From Bradyrhizobium septentrionale (GTDB taxonomy: Bacteria > Pseudomonadota > Alphaproteobacteria > Rhizobiales > Xanthobacteraceae), in contig NZ_CP088285.1 in NCBI RefSeq assembly GCF_011516645.4, positions 1,116,001-1,180,000 on the forward strand: a stretch of 64,000 nucleotides of DNA. The letters run 5' to 3'. Of this stretch, positions 53,536-63,013 are shown in pieces. Position 1 is the first letter of the stretch; the number at the start of each line of letters is the position of its first letter. The position numbers and the translations under genes were made by a program. Below the pieces are notes generated by a model. It ran no database searches. It worked only from the letters and a program-made list of their open reading frames with translations, and had not been told where the DNA came from.

Positions 53536-54410
53536 CCCTTGCGCCACTGCGCGGCAGCATCGCGGGCAAAATCGCGATAGGCACGCGGCGCGCGGCCGAG
53601 CAATCGCGTCAGACGCGCCAAATCATCCGCCGTCGCGACCGCGCCATGGCTCTGGTAACGGCCGAGCATCAGGCGCATGTCGAGCGCGAGCCAGGCCGGC
53701 ATCGCGGCCTTGAGACGCTGCTCCGTCGCTGCGAGATCGTCGCCGCCATAGCTGACGGCGCGGCCAAGTACGTCGCGCCAGATCGCAGCGGCGCCCTCGC
53801 CGGTGATGACGTCGGGACCGACCAGCGCATAGGTCTCGCGGCCGAGCGGTGCCGGCGCACGCTCGCGACGCACCAACTCGATCGCCGCGGCCTCGCCGAT
53901 GTCGCGGATGTCGACCATCGAGATGCCCTTCGCGCCGATCGGCATGCCGTAGGCGCCGAAATTAACCAGCGGTTCCTTCAGCCGAAGATCGTTCTGGATG
54001 AAATAGGCCGGATGCAAAATGGTCGCGGGAAGATCGAGCGCCTCGATCATCCGCTCGACCGTATGCTTGCCGGCGAAATGCGGCACGTCGGCATAGGCCT
54101 CGCCCTTGAACACCGAGAGATAGACGATGCCCTTGACGCCGGCCTCGCGCGCTGCGGTCAGCGTCAGCATCGCCTGGGTCAGCTCATCGGCGACATTCGG
54201 CACCAGCAGGAAAAGCGTGCTGACGCCATCAAGCGCCGCGCGGACCGAATCCATGTCCGTCAGATCGCCCCGAACCGCCTTCACGTGTTGCGGGAACTGA
54301 GCCTTGCCGGGCGAGCGCGTCAGAGCCCGAACCTCGACGCCGTGACCGGCGAGATGGTTCAGAACCTGGGTGCCGATGGTGCCTGTGCTGCCTGTCACCA
54401 GAATAGCCAT
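53532..54410 (-). CDS. NmrA-like NAD(P)-binding protein
   Basis: The 292-residue atypical SDR begins with MAILVTGSTGTIGTQVLNHL and has the NmrA/QorB-like features of quinone reductase-type or redox-sensing proteins; the YxxxK pair is absent. The ATG at 54410 follows GGAG. It is divergent from a LysR gene with 119 bp between them, which suggests LysR control in response to quinones or electrophiles. Confidence 0.87.
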   Translation of the reverse strand: MAILVTGSTGTIGTQVLNHLAGHGVEVRALTRSPGKAQFPQHVKAVRGDLTDMDSVRAALDGVSTLFLLVPNVADELTQAMLTLTAAREAGVKGIVYLSVFKGEAYADVPHFAGKHTVERMIEALDLPATILHPAYFIQNDLRLKEPLVNFGAYGMPIGAKGISMVDIRDIGEAAAIELVRRERAPAPLGRETYALVGPDVITGEGAAAIWRDVLGRAVSYGGDDLAATEQRLKAAMPAWLALDMRLMLGRYQSHGAVATADDLARLTRLLGRAPRAYRDFARDAAAQWRKG

Positions 54411-54529
54411 GTCGAATACTCCCTCTTTGCGGCAGACCGCCCGCCGCCGTTGAGAGAAGCTACCCGTTCCAATTTTCCTTTGAAGGTGCCAATATTTGGA
54501 CATGCCGTCTCGAATATGGAACACATTCG

Positions 54530-55426
54530 ATGGACCTTCAGGCGCTCACCGATTTCAACCTGGTCGCGGCGCATGGCGGGTTCGGCCGCGCCAGCCGGGC
54601 TTCCGGACGGGCCAAGGCCACCCTCTCCCGGCGCGTCGCCGAGCTCGAACAAAGTCTCGGCGTCCGCTTGATCGAGCGTGGTTCGCAGAGCCTTCGACTG
54701 ACCGATGAGGGCCGCACGCTGCACGAGCGCACCAGCGGTCCGCTGTCCGACATCGCCGAAGCTGGCGAAGCCGTGGTGCTCGGCGCGTCGACGCCGCGTG
54801 GCCGGTTGCGGGTCAGCGCGCCGGTCTTGCTGGCGCATGTCGCGTTCGGTCGGATCGGTGCGCGCTTTGCGCACGCCTATCCGGACGTCCAGCTCGAGAT
54901 CGTCGCCGAGGATCGCGTGGTCGATCCGGTCGAGGACGGCTATGACCTTGTCATCCGCATCAACCCGTCACCGGATGAACGTCTCGTCGGCCGCCGCTTC
55001 CTCAACGATGAGCTGCTGGTCGTGGCGCATCCCGATCGACAACGGCCGACGACCTCCGCTTGCGATACAGATGGCATCTCCGTCGATGCCGTTCTCATGT
55101 CGCAGACGCCACCGGACACCGTCTGGCGCATCCGGAATGAACACGATGAGACCACGCTCAGGCCACGGGCAGTATTGCGTCTCTCATCCATGCTGATGAT
55201 CCGTGATGCGGTGCAGGCGGACGCCGGCGCGGCCCTGCTGCCCAAGCTGCTCGTCGACGACGACATTGCCGCGGGCCGGCTTGCGTATTGGGGAACCGAT
55301 GCCAGACCTCCGGTCGAGATCTGGGCGCTGCAGAGCTCGCGACGGCTGGTTGGCGCCAAGGTTCGCGCGTTTCTCGACGTCGTCGAGCAGGCGTTCCCGA
55401 ACCGGGTCTTCGTTCCGCCGGCCTGA
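54530..55426 (+). CDS. LysR-family transcriptional regulator
   Basis: A 298-residue LysR protein with helix-turn-helix in GGFGRASRASGRAKATLSRR and the AaeR/DsdC-type effector domain (RLRVSAPVLLAHVAFGRI). It is divergent from the NmrA-like gene and probably regulates it. The stretch from 55160 to 55300 is typical LysR. The gene ends 101 bp before a convergent LysR gene. Confidence 0.9.
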   Translation: MDLQALTDFNLVAAHGGFGRASRASGRAKATLSRRVAELEQSLGVRLIERGSQSLRLTDEGRTLHERTSGPLSDIAEAGEAVVLGASTPRGRLRVSAPVLLAHVAFGRIGARFAHAYPDVQLEIVAEDRVVDPVEDGYDLVIRINPSPDERLVGRRFLNDELLVVAHPDRQRPTTSACDTDGISVDAVLMSQTPPDTVWRIRNEHDETTLRPRAVLRLSSMLMIRDAVQADAGAALLPKLLVDDDIAAGRLAYWGTDARPPVEIWALQSSRRLVGAKVRAFLDVVEQAFPNRVFVPPA

Positions 55427-55527
55427 AACCCTGTGACGCCCTGCACCACCGTCATTGGCGCAGCTCGCGACAAAATTGCCAAGCAATCTTGCGCTGAAGC
55501 GACAAAGCAATTCTCTCACTTGCGGCG

Positions 55528-56463
55528 TCAGCGGCTCGCTGCGGCGACCTCGGGGACGAGCGGCGGTGCGCTTCGCGACGCCGCCTGCAATGCGCATTCG
55601 ACGAAGCGGCGCGGCAGCAGCGAGGCGTTCGCGCGCATCGCCACCAGCATGCGGCTCTCCGCATCCGGCGTGTCCAGCGGCTTCGCCACCACATTCATGA
55701 CGCCGGCCTGCTGGTAGCAGGATGGCAGGATCGAAAGCCCGATCCCGGCCGCGACAAGACTGAGCACGGTGCGCAATTCATGCGCCTCCTGCACCACGCG
55801 CGGGGCAAAGCCCGCCCGCCGGCACAGCATCGCGGCCTGATCGCCGACGCCGCAGCCGCTCTCGGCCATGCCGACGAATTCGTGATCGGCGAGATCGGCC
55901 ATCTCAAGCGCACCTTTCGCGCCGGCCAGCGGATGATCGAGCGGCAGAAACACCATCAGCCGGTCGCGCCACACCACATGGACCTGCAGGTCGGCCGCCG
56001 GCCTGAAATCGAGCGGCGGCCGCATGATCGCGACATCGAGCTCGGCGTCGGCGAGCGCGCGCAGCTGCGTCGCCGTCGACATGTGCCGGAGCTCGATCTT
56101 CACCCGCGGATAGCTGGCGCGAAAGCTGCGGAACAGCTCTGCGAACATGTCGAGCATCGGCACCGAGCCGGTGAAGCCGACGCGGATCATGCCGGCCTCG
56201 CCGCGCGCCGCACGGCGCACCGTCTCCGACGCCAGATCGAGCTCGCTGACCGCGCGCCGCGCATGCTCCAGCAGCAATTGCCCGGCCTGCGTGAGTTCCA
56301 CAGCGCGCCGCGTCCGCGCCAGCAGGCGCGTCCCGAGCTCCGCCTCCATCGCCTTGATCTGCGTGCTCAGCGGCGGCTGGCTGACATGCAAACGCTTCGC
56401 GGCCCGGCTGAAGCTGAGTTCTTCGGCCACCGCGATGAAGTAACGAAGCTGCCTGTAATCCAT
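55528..56463 (-). CDS. LysR-family regulator of the LigJ/LigK cluster
   Basis: This 311-residue LysR regulator (MDYRQLRYFIAVAEELSFSR, then AAKRLHVSQPPLSTQIKAME) is divergent from the rightward operon that begins with the hydroxyacid dehydrogenase at 56660 and continues to ligK. The 196-bp gap would hold its binding sites. LysR proteins such as GalR and LigR activate gallate and protocatechuate genes, so this gene is the likely activator here. The effector is not known. Confidence 0.9.
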   Translation of the reverse strand: MDYRQLRYFIAVAEELSFSRAAKRLHVSQPPLSTQIKAMEAELGTRLLARTRRAVELTQAGQLLLEHARRAVSELDLASETVRRAARGEAGMIRVGFTGSVPMLDMFAELFRSFRASYPRVKIELRHMSTATQLRALADAELDVAIMRPPLDFRPAADLQVHVVWRDRLMVFLPLDHPLAGAKGALEMADLADHEFVGMAESGCGVGDQAAMLCRRAGFAPRVVQEAHELRTVLSLVAAGIGLSILPSCYQQAGVMNVVAKPLDTPDAESRMLVAMRANASLLPRRFVECALQAASRSAPPLVPEVAAASR

Positions 56464-56659
56464 CGCTTATTCCGTTTCCCTATAAGTGGGGGGTCAACAA
56501 GGTATTTGACCTCACAGGGCCGTTTCCCGATCTTCGCGCGAAATCAGCAATGCTCCAAGGGACAAGAAGGGAGAAGCGCGGAATATGCGTCAGGTTCTTG
56601 CAGTATGGCGCGGCGCACGCTGCGGGGCAGCCATGCAATATCGCAGCGGACGATAGGCG

Positions 56660-57646
56660 ATGGCCGATCCATTCCGCGTTCTCGTCACCGGCGACAACCT
56701 CGCGCCCGCCGCCGTCAATGTCCTCAGCGAGATCGGCGCGGATGTCGTGCTGATGCGCGATGCCGTCACGCCTGAACGCCTCACGCACGAGATGGCAACA
56801 GCGCCGACGCAGGCGATCCTGATGCGCGGCAATCCGGTATTCTCCTCCGCCGTCATCGCCAGCAATCCGCATCTGCGCGTGATCGCCAAGCACGGCGCGG
56901 GTGTCGACGGCGTCGATATCGATGCCGCAACCAAGCAGCGCGTGCTGGTGATGGTGGCGGGCGACGCCAACGCGCCCGCGGTCGCCGAACACACCATCGC
57001 GCTGATCCTCGCGCTCGGGCGTGACGTCGTCAGCCTGAACGCGCGAACCCATTCCGGCGCCTGGGACCGCGCCACCTATCGCGGCCGCGAAATCCGCGGC
57101 CGCACCCTGGGCCTCGTCGGGTTCGGCCGCATCGCCCGCCACGTCGCGCGGACAGCGGCGGCGCTCGGCATGAACGTGGTCGCGCTTGGCCGGAGCAAGG
57201 GCCGTGTCGATCCGGCGCTGGCGCGCGAAGCCGCCGACCTCGCCGAGCTGCTCACCGTCTCCGACATTGTCAGCCTGCACGCGCCGCTGACCGATGCGAC
57301 CCGCGGCATGATCGATGCCGCGCGCCTCAACGCCATGAAGTCCGGCGCCATCCTGATCAACACGGCACGCGGCGCGCTGGTCGACGAGGACGCATTGTGC
57401 ACGGCATTGAAGAGCGGCCATCTCGCCGGCGCCGGCCTCGACACGCTGGCGCAAGAGCCGCCCGCCAAGGACCGGCCGATCCTCCAAGCGCCGAACCTGA
57501 TCGTGACGCCGCATATCGCGGCTCAAACCGGCGCGTCGATCACACGGACCGGCGTCGAGGCCGCGCGCAACATCGCAGCAGTGCTGATGCGTCGCGACAT
57601 CGATCGCGCCAACGTCGTCAACCCGGCGGCTCTGGACCCGCCTTAA
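56660..57646 (+). CDS. D-2-hydroxyacid dehydrogenase family protein
   Basis: The 328-residue protein resembles phosphoglycerate/hydroxypyruvate dehydrogenases: NAD site GLVGFGRIARHVA and catalytic Arg (INTARGALVDE), Glu (DTLAQEPP) and His (VTPHIAAQTG). It is first in the rightward cluster, 55 bp before an MFS gene. It may interconvert a 2-oxo acid of the pathway and its D-hydroxy form, for example around oxaloacetate or a related keto-dicarboxylate. Phosphoglycerate dehydrogenase for serine synthesis is less likely, as it lacks an ACT domain. Confidence 0.9.
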   Translation: MADPFRVLVTGDNLAPAAVNVLSEIGADVVLMRDAVTPERLTHEMATAPTQAILMRGNPVFSSAVIASNPHLRVIAKHGAGVDGVDIDAATKQRVLVMVAGDANAPAVAEHTIALILALGRDVVSLNARTHSGAWDRATYRGREIRGRTLGLVGFGRIARHVARTAAALGMNVVALGRSKGRVDPALAREAADLAELLTVSDIVSLHAPLTDATRGMIDAARLNAMKSGAILINTARGALVDEDALCTALKSGHLAGAGLDTLAQEPPAKDRPILQAPNLIVTPHIAAQTGASITRTGVEAARNIAAVLMRRDIDRANVVNPAALDPP

Positions 57647-57701
57647 GCCTTTCAGCAACGGCCCGACAACAAGAGGCCGAGATCATCAGGGGGAAACGAA
57701 A

Positions 57702-59033
57702 ATGAATCTGGGGTGGCTGTCCAAGCTGTCCGCCGTCGAACGCAAGACATTCTTCGCCGCCTTCGGCGGACTTGCGCTCGATTCGATGGACACGACGATC
57801 TATGCGCTGGTCACGCCGGCGCTGATCGCGACGCTGAGCCTGTCGCGGCCTGACGCCGGGATTCTCGCCTCGAGCTCGCTGATCGGCACCGCCGCCGGCG
57901 GCTGGATCGCCGGCATTGCCGCCGACCGGTTCGGCCGGGTGCGCGTGCTGCAATTCACCATCCTGCTGGTCGCGGTCTCGACATTCGCCGCCGCCTTCGC
58001 CGACGGCTTCTGGTATCTCCTGGTCGCGCGCGCCGTCCAGGGCATGGGCTATGGCGGCGAAGCCGCGGTCGGCGCCGTGCTGGTGGCCGAGGTGGTCTCG
58101 GCCGGCATGCGCGGCCGCGTCGCGGCTGCGATCCAGAGCGGATATGCCGTCGGCAACGCGCTGTCGGTGGCGGCATTTCCGCTCATCTTCGGCTGGCTGT
58201 CGCAGGACATGGCCTGGCGCGTGTTCTTCGCGATCGGAATCCTCCCCGCGCTGCTGGTTTTCTTCGTCCGCCGCTTCGTGCCGGAATCCGCGATCTTCGT
58301 CGAGGAGAAGGCGCAACGCGGCGCCTCGTCGACGCACAGCTTCTGGACCATCTTCACCGGCGAGCATCTGTTCAAGACGCTGGTCGCGACCTTCTTCACC
58401 ACCGGCACGCTCGGCGCCGCCTATGTGATGATCACCTGGCTGCCGACCTATCTGCAGACCGGCCTGCATCTGCCTGTCATGCACACCGCCGGCTATCTCG
58501 CCGTCAATATCTTCGGATCGTTCGTCGGTCCGATCGCCTTCGGCCTGATTGCCGACCGCATCGGCCGCCGCAAAGGCTTTATGCTGTTCCTGCTCTGCCA
58601 GGCGCTGAACGTCGCGGTCTACACCCAGGCGCCGATCGGCCAGGGCATCACCATCATCCTCGGATTCTTCCTCGGCGCGCTGCAGGCCGGCCTTGCCTCG
58701 GGCCTGATGCCGACCTTTGCCGAGTTGTTTCCGACCAACATCCGCGCCAACGGCGCCGGCTTTGCGCTCAGCGCAGGGCGCGGCCTCGGCTCGATCGTGC
58801 CGGCAACCGTCGGCATCCTGTCGACCCGGATGCATCTCGGCGACGCAATGGCGATCTGCGCCATCTGCGGCTACACGGCTGCGTTCTGCGCTGCATTGAT
58901 GCTGCCCGAACAGCAGGGCATCGACCTCAGAACGATGGCGGCAGGCCCGGCTCCGGACGGAGCCGAACGGCTGCCTCCCGAACGAGAGGCCGTCCACCCC
59001 AACAACATCCGAAATGGCGTCGCGACCCAATGA
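57702..59033 (+). CDS. MFS carrier, aromatic-acid/sialate-type
   Basis: The 443-residue 12-helix carrier has motif A as GIAADRFGRVRVLQ and the TTIYALVTPALIATL start of the AAHS/SHS families. GGGGGAAACGAAA precedes the ATG. Its last codons overlap the next MFS gene's earlier ATG by 4 bp. It probably imports the aromatic or dicarboxylic substrate of this cluster. Confidence 0.9.
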   Translation: MNLGWLSKLSAVERKTFFAAFGGLALDSMDTTIYALVTPALIATLSLSRPDAGILASSSLIGTAAGGWIAGIAADRFGRVRVLQFTILLVAVSTFAAAFADGFWYLLVARAVQGMGYGGEAAVGAVLVAEVVSAGMRGRVAAAIQSGYAVGNALSVAAFPLIFGWLSQDMAWRVFFAIGILPALLVFFVRRFVPESAIFVEEKAQRGASSTHSFWTIFTGEHLFKTLVATFFTTGTLGAAYVMITWLPTYLQTGLHLPVMHTAGYLAVNIFGSFVGPIAFGLIADRIGRRKGFMLFLLCQALNVAVYTQAPIGQGITIILGFFLGALQAGLASGLMPTFAELFPTNIRANGAGFALSAGRGLGSIVPATVGILSTRMHLGDAMAICAICGYTAAFCAALMLPEQQGIDLRTMAAGPAPDGAERLPPEREAVHPNNIRNGVATQ

Positions 59034-59062
59034 ACGCCATCACAACGAACGGGAGGATCTTA

Positions 59063-60391
59063 ATGGCCGGAGCGTCCGTCAGCGAACTCGAACAGCAAAC
59101 CATCCGCCGCGTCTACTGGCGGCTGATCCCGATCCTGTTCGTGATGATGTTCTTCAACTATCTCGATCGCATCAATCTCGGCTATGCCGGGCTGACGATG
59201 AACAAGGATCTCGGCCTCAGCCCCGCAATCTTCGGCTTTGCGGCCAGCATCTTCTTCCTCGGCTACATGGTGCTCGAGGTGCCGAGCAATCTGATGCTGC
59301 ACTGGCTCGGCGCGCGGATCTGGCTGGCGCGCATCCTGATCACCTGGGGCCTCGTTGCGACGCTGACCGCCTTCGTCTGGAATCCGCTCAGCCTGTATGT
59401 GATGCGGTTCGGCCTCGGTGTCGCGGAAGCCGGCTTCATGCCTGGCGTCGTGCTGTACCTAACCTACTGGTTCCCCGCGCGCTATCGCGCCCGCGCGGTG
59501 GCCGGATACATCATCGCCGGGTCGTTCTCCGCGGTATTAGGAGGACCGATCTCGACGAGCATCATGACCTTCCTCGACGGTGCCGCCGGCCTGCATGGCT
59601 GGCAATGGATGTTCCTCGCCGAGGGCGTGCCGACCATTCTGCTCGGCCTGTTCACGCTCTATTATCTGACCGACCGCCCGGCCAAGGCGAGCTGGCTGAG
59701 CAAAGAGCAAGCCGCCTGGCTGGAGGGCGAACTCGCCGCCGAGCGGGCCGAGATCGAACGACAGGGGCAGCACAGGTTGATCGAATGTATCATCGATATC
59801 AGGGTCTGGCTGCTGGCGGCGCTGTTCGGCTGCGCGCTGGTAGGCATCTATGGCCTGCTGCTGTGGCTGCCGCAGATCATCAAGGGCATGGGCAATCTCA
59901 GCAATATCGAGGTCGGCTTCCTCTCGGCGATCCCGCCGCTGCTCGGTGTGATCGGCACCATCGTGGTCAGCCGCAGTTCGGACAGAACCGGCGATCGCAA
60001 GTTTCATCTCGCGGCCGTCTATCTGCTCGCGGCCATCGCGATGCTCGGCAGCGCCTATGTTGCGAGCCCGGTGCTGGCCTTCGTGTTCCTTTGTATCGTC
60101 GGCTTCAGCCTGAATGCCGGCAACCCGCTGTTCTGGAGCATCAACGCCTCGCTGCTGACGGGCGCCGCCGGCGCCGCCTCAATCGCCATGGTCAACACGC
60201 TGGCGCAGTTCGGCGGCCTGATCGGCCCGTGGTGCATCGGCCTGATCAAGGACTCGACCGGAAGCTTCTCCTGGGCGCTGGTCGGCATTGCCGGCTTCCT
60301 GCTCATCGCCTCCGCCATCGCCGCCACCATGCGCGTCAAACCGCGCGAGACGGAGCTTGCGGGAGCTATCCCGTCATCCGTCGCCCACTGA
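59063..60391 (+). CDS. MFS carrier, ACS (phthalate/tartrate-like) family
   Basis: This 442-residue carrier belongs to the anion:cation symporter family (FFNYLDRINLGYAGLTMNKD, EAGFMPGVVLYLTYWFP). The ATG at 59063 has GGGAGG 6 nt upstream; an ATG at 59030 that overlaps the previous stop lacks one. It is not similar to the preceding MFS carrier, so the cluster has two different importers, perhaps for different substrates. Confidence 0.9.
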   Translation: MAGASVSELEQQTIRRVYWRLIPILFVMMFFNYLDRINLGYAGLTMNKDLGLSPAIFGFAASIFFLGYMVLEVPSNLMLHWLGARIWLARILITWGLVATLTAFVWNPLSLYVMRFGLGVAEAGFMPGVVLYLTYWFPARYRARAVAGYIIAGSFSAVLGGPISTSIMTFLDGAAGLHGWQWMFLAEGVPTILLGLFTLYYLTDRPAKASWLSKEQAAWLEGELAAERAEIERQGQHRLIECIIDIRVWLLAALFGCALVGIYGLLLWLPQIIKGMGNLSNIEVGFLSAIPPLLGVIGTIVVSRSSDRTGDRKFHLAAVYLLAAIAMLGSAYVASPVLAFVFLCIVGFSLNAGNPLFWSINASLLTGAAGAASIAMVNTLAQFGGLIGPWCIGLIKDSTGSFSWALVGIAGFLLIASAIAATMRVKPRETELAGAIPSSVAH

Positions 60392-60413
60392 CAACCCTCG
60401 CAAGGAAGCAACC

Positions 60414-61439
60414 ATGATCATCGATTGTCACGGCCACTACACCACCGAGCCGGCCAAGCTGCAGATATTCCGCGACAAGCAGCTCGCCGGCCTCGCCGAC
60501 AAATCGCGCCGGCCGCTCACCACCAATCTCGGCATCACCGATGACGAGATCCGCACCAGCGTCGAGGGCGCCCAGCTCCGCCTGCAGAAGGAACGCGGCA
60601 CCGACGTCACCATCTTCTCGCCGCGCGCCGCCGGCATGGCGCATCATGTCGGCAAGGAAGCGACCAGCCGGGAATGGACCACGATCTGCAACGACCTCGT
60701 GCACCGGGTCTGCACGCTGTTCCCGCAAAACTTCGTTCCCGTGTGCCAGCTGCCGCAGAGCCCGGGCGTCAAGCCTGCCAACTGCATCGAGGAGCTGGAG
60801 CGCTGCGTGACGCAGCTCGGCTTCGTCGGCTGCAACCTTAATCCCGATCCCGCCGGCGGCTACTGGTGCGATCCGCCGCTATCAGACGAATGGTGGTACC
60901 CGCTGTATGAGAAGATGGTCGAGCTCGACGTGCCGGCCATGGTCCATGTCTCTTCGTCCTGCAATCCGTGCTTCCACGGAACCGGCGCGCATTACCTCAA
61001 CGGCGACACCACCGCCTTCATGCAGTTCCTGACCTCGGACATCTTCAAGCGCTTCCCGACCCTGCGGTTCATCATCCCGCATGGCGGCGGCGCGGTGCCC
61101 TATCACTGGGGCCGCTACCGAGGCCTGGCGCAGGACATGAAGCTGCCGCCACTGTCGGAGCATCTGCTGAAGAACGTGTTCTTCGACACCTGCGTCTATC
61201 ATCTCCCCGGCATCGAACTGCTGACCCGGGTAATCCCGGCCGAGAACATCCTGTTTGCGTCCGAGATGGTCGGCGCGGTCCGCGGCATCGATCCCGAGAC
61301 CGGCCATCACTTCGACGACACCCGCCGCTACATCGACGCGTTGCCGTTGAGCGCGGCGGACAAGGCCAAGATATTCGAAGGCAATGCCCGCCGCGTCTAT
61401 CCCCGCCTCAACGCCCATCTCGACCACCGCGCGCATTAG
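60414..61439 (+). CDS. ligJ: 4-oxalomesaconate hydratase (amidohydrolase family)
   Basis: The 341-residue protein resembles LigJ of Sphingobium over its length: MIIDCHGHYT with His6 and His8, ADMTIFSPRA-like segment (TDVTIFSPRA), ELERCVTQLGFVGCNLNPDP, HVSSSCNP, FIIPHGGGAVPYHWGR and FASEMVGAVRGIDPETGHHF. LigJ hydrates 4-oxalomesaconate to 4-carboxy-4-hydroxy-2-oxoadipate in protocatechuate 4,5-cleavage and gallate breakdown. AAGGAAG lies upstream of the start. The matching aldolase gene is now 1.57 kb downstream beyond an IS element. Confidence 0.9.
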   Translation: MIIDCHGHYTTEPAKLQIFRDKQLAGLADKSRRPLTTNLGITDDEIRTSVEGAQLRLQKERGTDVTIFSPRAAGMAHHVGKEATSREWTTICNDLVHRVCTLFPQNFVPVCQLPQSPGVKPANCIEELERCVTQLGFVGCNLNPDPAGGYWCDPPLSDEWWYPLYEKMVELDVPAMVHVSSSCNPCFHGTGAHYLNGDTTAFMQFLTSDIFKRFPTLRFIIPHGGGAVPYHWGRYRGLAQDMKLPPLSEHLLKNVFFDTCVYHLPGIELLTRVIPAENILFASEMVGAVRGIDPETGHHFDDTRRYIDALPLSAADKAKIFEGNARRVYPRLNAHLDHRAH

Positions 61440-61475
61440 TTGATGGTTGAACCGATCTGGCCGCAGACCCGCTTC

Positions 61476-61542
61476 ACCTCTCCCGCTTGCGGGGGAGGTC
61501 GCATCGCAGGATGCGATGCGGGTGGGGGCTCTCTCCGCGGTA
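61476..61542. repeat. Palindromic repeat, left part (interrupted by IS)
   Basis: ACCTCTCCCGC pairs with GGGGGAGGT (61476-61499), then CGCATCGCA/ATGCGATGCG and GGGTGGGGGCTCTCTCCGCGGTA follow. The last segment is mirrored by TACCGTGGAGAGAGCCCCCA beyond the IS element. Confidence 0.7.
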
Positions 61543-61557
61543 TGACTCGCGTGTTCA

Positions 61558-62876
61558 ACCGGCATGATTCCCGACATTTTGGACCGGCATGATCCCCGAC
61601 AGTTTGGGTTAAGCGGTCTGTTCGCCCGGTTCGCGCAGCCCCTCACGAGGCGGAGCGAACCGGGTGAACAGGCCGCGGCGGTCGATGAGACCGACGTCGA
61701 GGTCGCAGAAGCGGACGACGTGGTCACCGGTATCGAGTTCGGCGATGCCGACAAGTTCGTTCACCAGCGCCTGACCGATAAAGACGAACTTGCCTTTCCA
61801 TTTAATCTCCCCATTGCCGCGAACACGGCGGGCCTGGTGATCGGCGTCATACCAGGGGTCTTGCTCGCGATCCGGCATGGTGCGTTGAGATGCTCGATAG
61901 GCGTCCTCCGGCGGCCGTTGGCCCAGCGCTTCGTGAGGACGTTCCTTATTGTAATGCTCTCGGAAGGCGTCAAAGCGGGCCTGTTGCTCGGACGCATTAT
62001 CTGCCGGTGGGCTCGATGTTTGCGCCTTCAAGGTGCGATGCATGCGCTCATGGCGACCGTTCTCCTGCGGCGAGGCCGGACGGATGAAGTGCGGCGTAAT
62101 GCCGAGCTTCAGCCACCAGACCGACAATGTGGTGAGACCGCCGGCGCCGCGCGAGCCGAACGGCGAACCATTGTCGCAGCGGATTGCCCGCGGCAGGCCA
62201 TGCTCGCGGAAAGCCCTCTCGAAGCGGGGGCGGACGCCCTCGGTCGTCGGTGCGACGATCTGCAGTTCGATCAGGAAGCGACTGTGGCTGTCAGCCACCG
62301 TCAACGGATCAATCCGGCACTGGTCGCGGGTGCGGAACCAACCCTTGAAGTCCACGCTCCACTCGTCGTTCGGCTCCTGCACCGGCGTGCAGGGACGCCG
62401 CTGGTCGAGCGGACGGCGGCGGCGCTTCACCGGCGAGATCAGCCCCGCGCGCTTGAGAATGCTCCCAATCGTCGACGCCGCCGGCCAATCGATCTCCGGC
62501 GCCTGGCGGTCAAGCAGGGCGAGCAGCTTGCGCGGTCCCAGATAGGGAAAGCGCTGCCGAGCCGCGATCACCTTCTCTGCAATCGCCGCATCGGTCGTTT
62601 GTCGGCATTGCTGCGGCGCGTGCGAACGGTCCCTGAACCACTCCGGATCGCCGCTCTGCTTCCGCTGGCGCCATGCGTAAAACGTGTCGCGGCAGATACC
62701 GTGACGGCGGCACAACTCCGACACGCTCCAGTTCCCGCTCTCGTACTCCATAAGCATCCGGATACGCTCTTCCATCCGACTGGTCTCTCTGAACGGCATC
62801 GTCGGGCCCTCCCGCCGATGCTTCTAGAAACCTGTCGGCAATCATGCCGGTCTAAACTGTCGGGTATCTATCCGGT
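61558..62876. mobile_element. IS481-like insertion sequence, copy B
   Basis: The element is about 1319 bp, with ends that begin ACCGG and carry two tandem copies of a motif like CCGGCATGATNCCCGACA in each terminal inverted repeat. The transposase is intact. It splits a host palindromic repeat between ligJ and ligK. Exact ends and target duplication could not be fixed by eye. It differs in sequence from copy A but has the same end architecture. Confidence 0.85.
61609..62799 (-). CDS. IS481-family transposase (copy B)
   Basis: A 396-residue intact transposase with helix-turn-helix (SVSELCRRHGICRDTFYAWR) and DDE core: EWSVDFKGW, RCDNGSPF and NGRHERMH. GGGAGGG lies 8 nt before the ATG. It is related to the transposase at 39385-40611 (shared DFKGWF, DNGSPFxSRGAGGL and NGRHERMH segments) but is a different element. 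It is transcribed against ligJ and ligK. Confidence 0.92.
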   Translation of the reverse strand: MPFRETSRMEERIRMLMEYESGNWSVSELCRRHGICRDTFYAWRQRKQSGDPEWFRDRSHAPQQCRQTTDAAIAEKVIAARQRFPYLGPRKLLALLDRQAPEIDWPAASTIGSILKRAGLISPVKRRRRPLDQRRPCTPVQEPNDEWSVDFKGWFRTRDQCRIDPLTVADSHSRFLIELQIVAPTTEGVRPRFERAFREHGLPRAIRCDNGSPFGSRGAGGLTTLSVWWLKLGITPHFIRPASPQENGRHERMHRTLKAQTSSPPADNASEQQARFDAFREHYNKERPHEALGQRPPEDAYRASQRTMPDREQDPWYDADHQARRVRGNGEIKWKGKFVFIGQALVNELVGIAELDTGDHVVRFCDLDVGLIDRRGLFTRFAPPREGLREPGEQTA

Positions 62877-62879
62877 CTG

Positions 62880-62930
62880 TACCGTGGAGAGAGCCCCCAC
62901 CCCAGCCCTCCCCCGCAAGCGGGAGAGGGA
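62880..62930. repeat. Palindromic repeat, right part
   Basis: TACCGTGGAGAGAGCCCCCA mirrors the left part at 61521-61542, followed by a CCCTCCCCCGC/GCGGGAGAGGG hairpin (62906-62929). It is the rest of the repeat split by IS copy B. Confidence 0.65.
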
Positions 62931-63013
62931 GCACACCTCCTGCGTGGCCGCAATCTGACCCAATCCAATCGTGCTCTAAGCAATCACGCTCAAGCAGACT
63001 CCGGAGAAAACCG

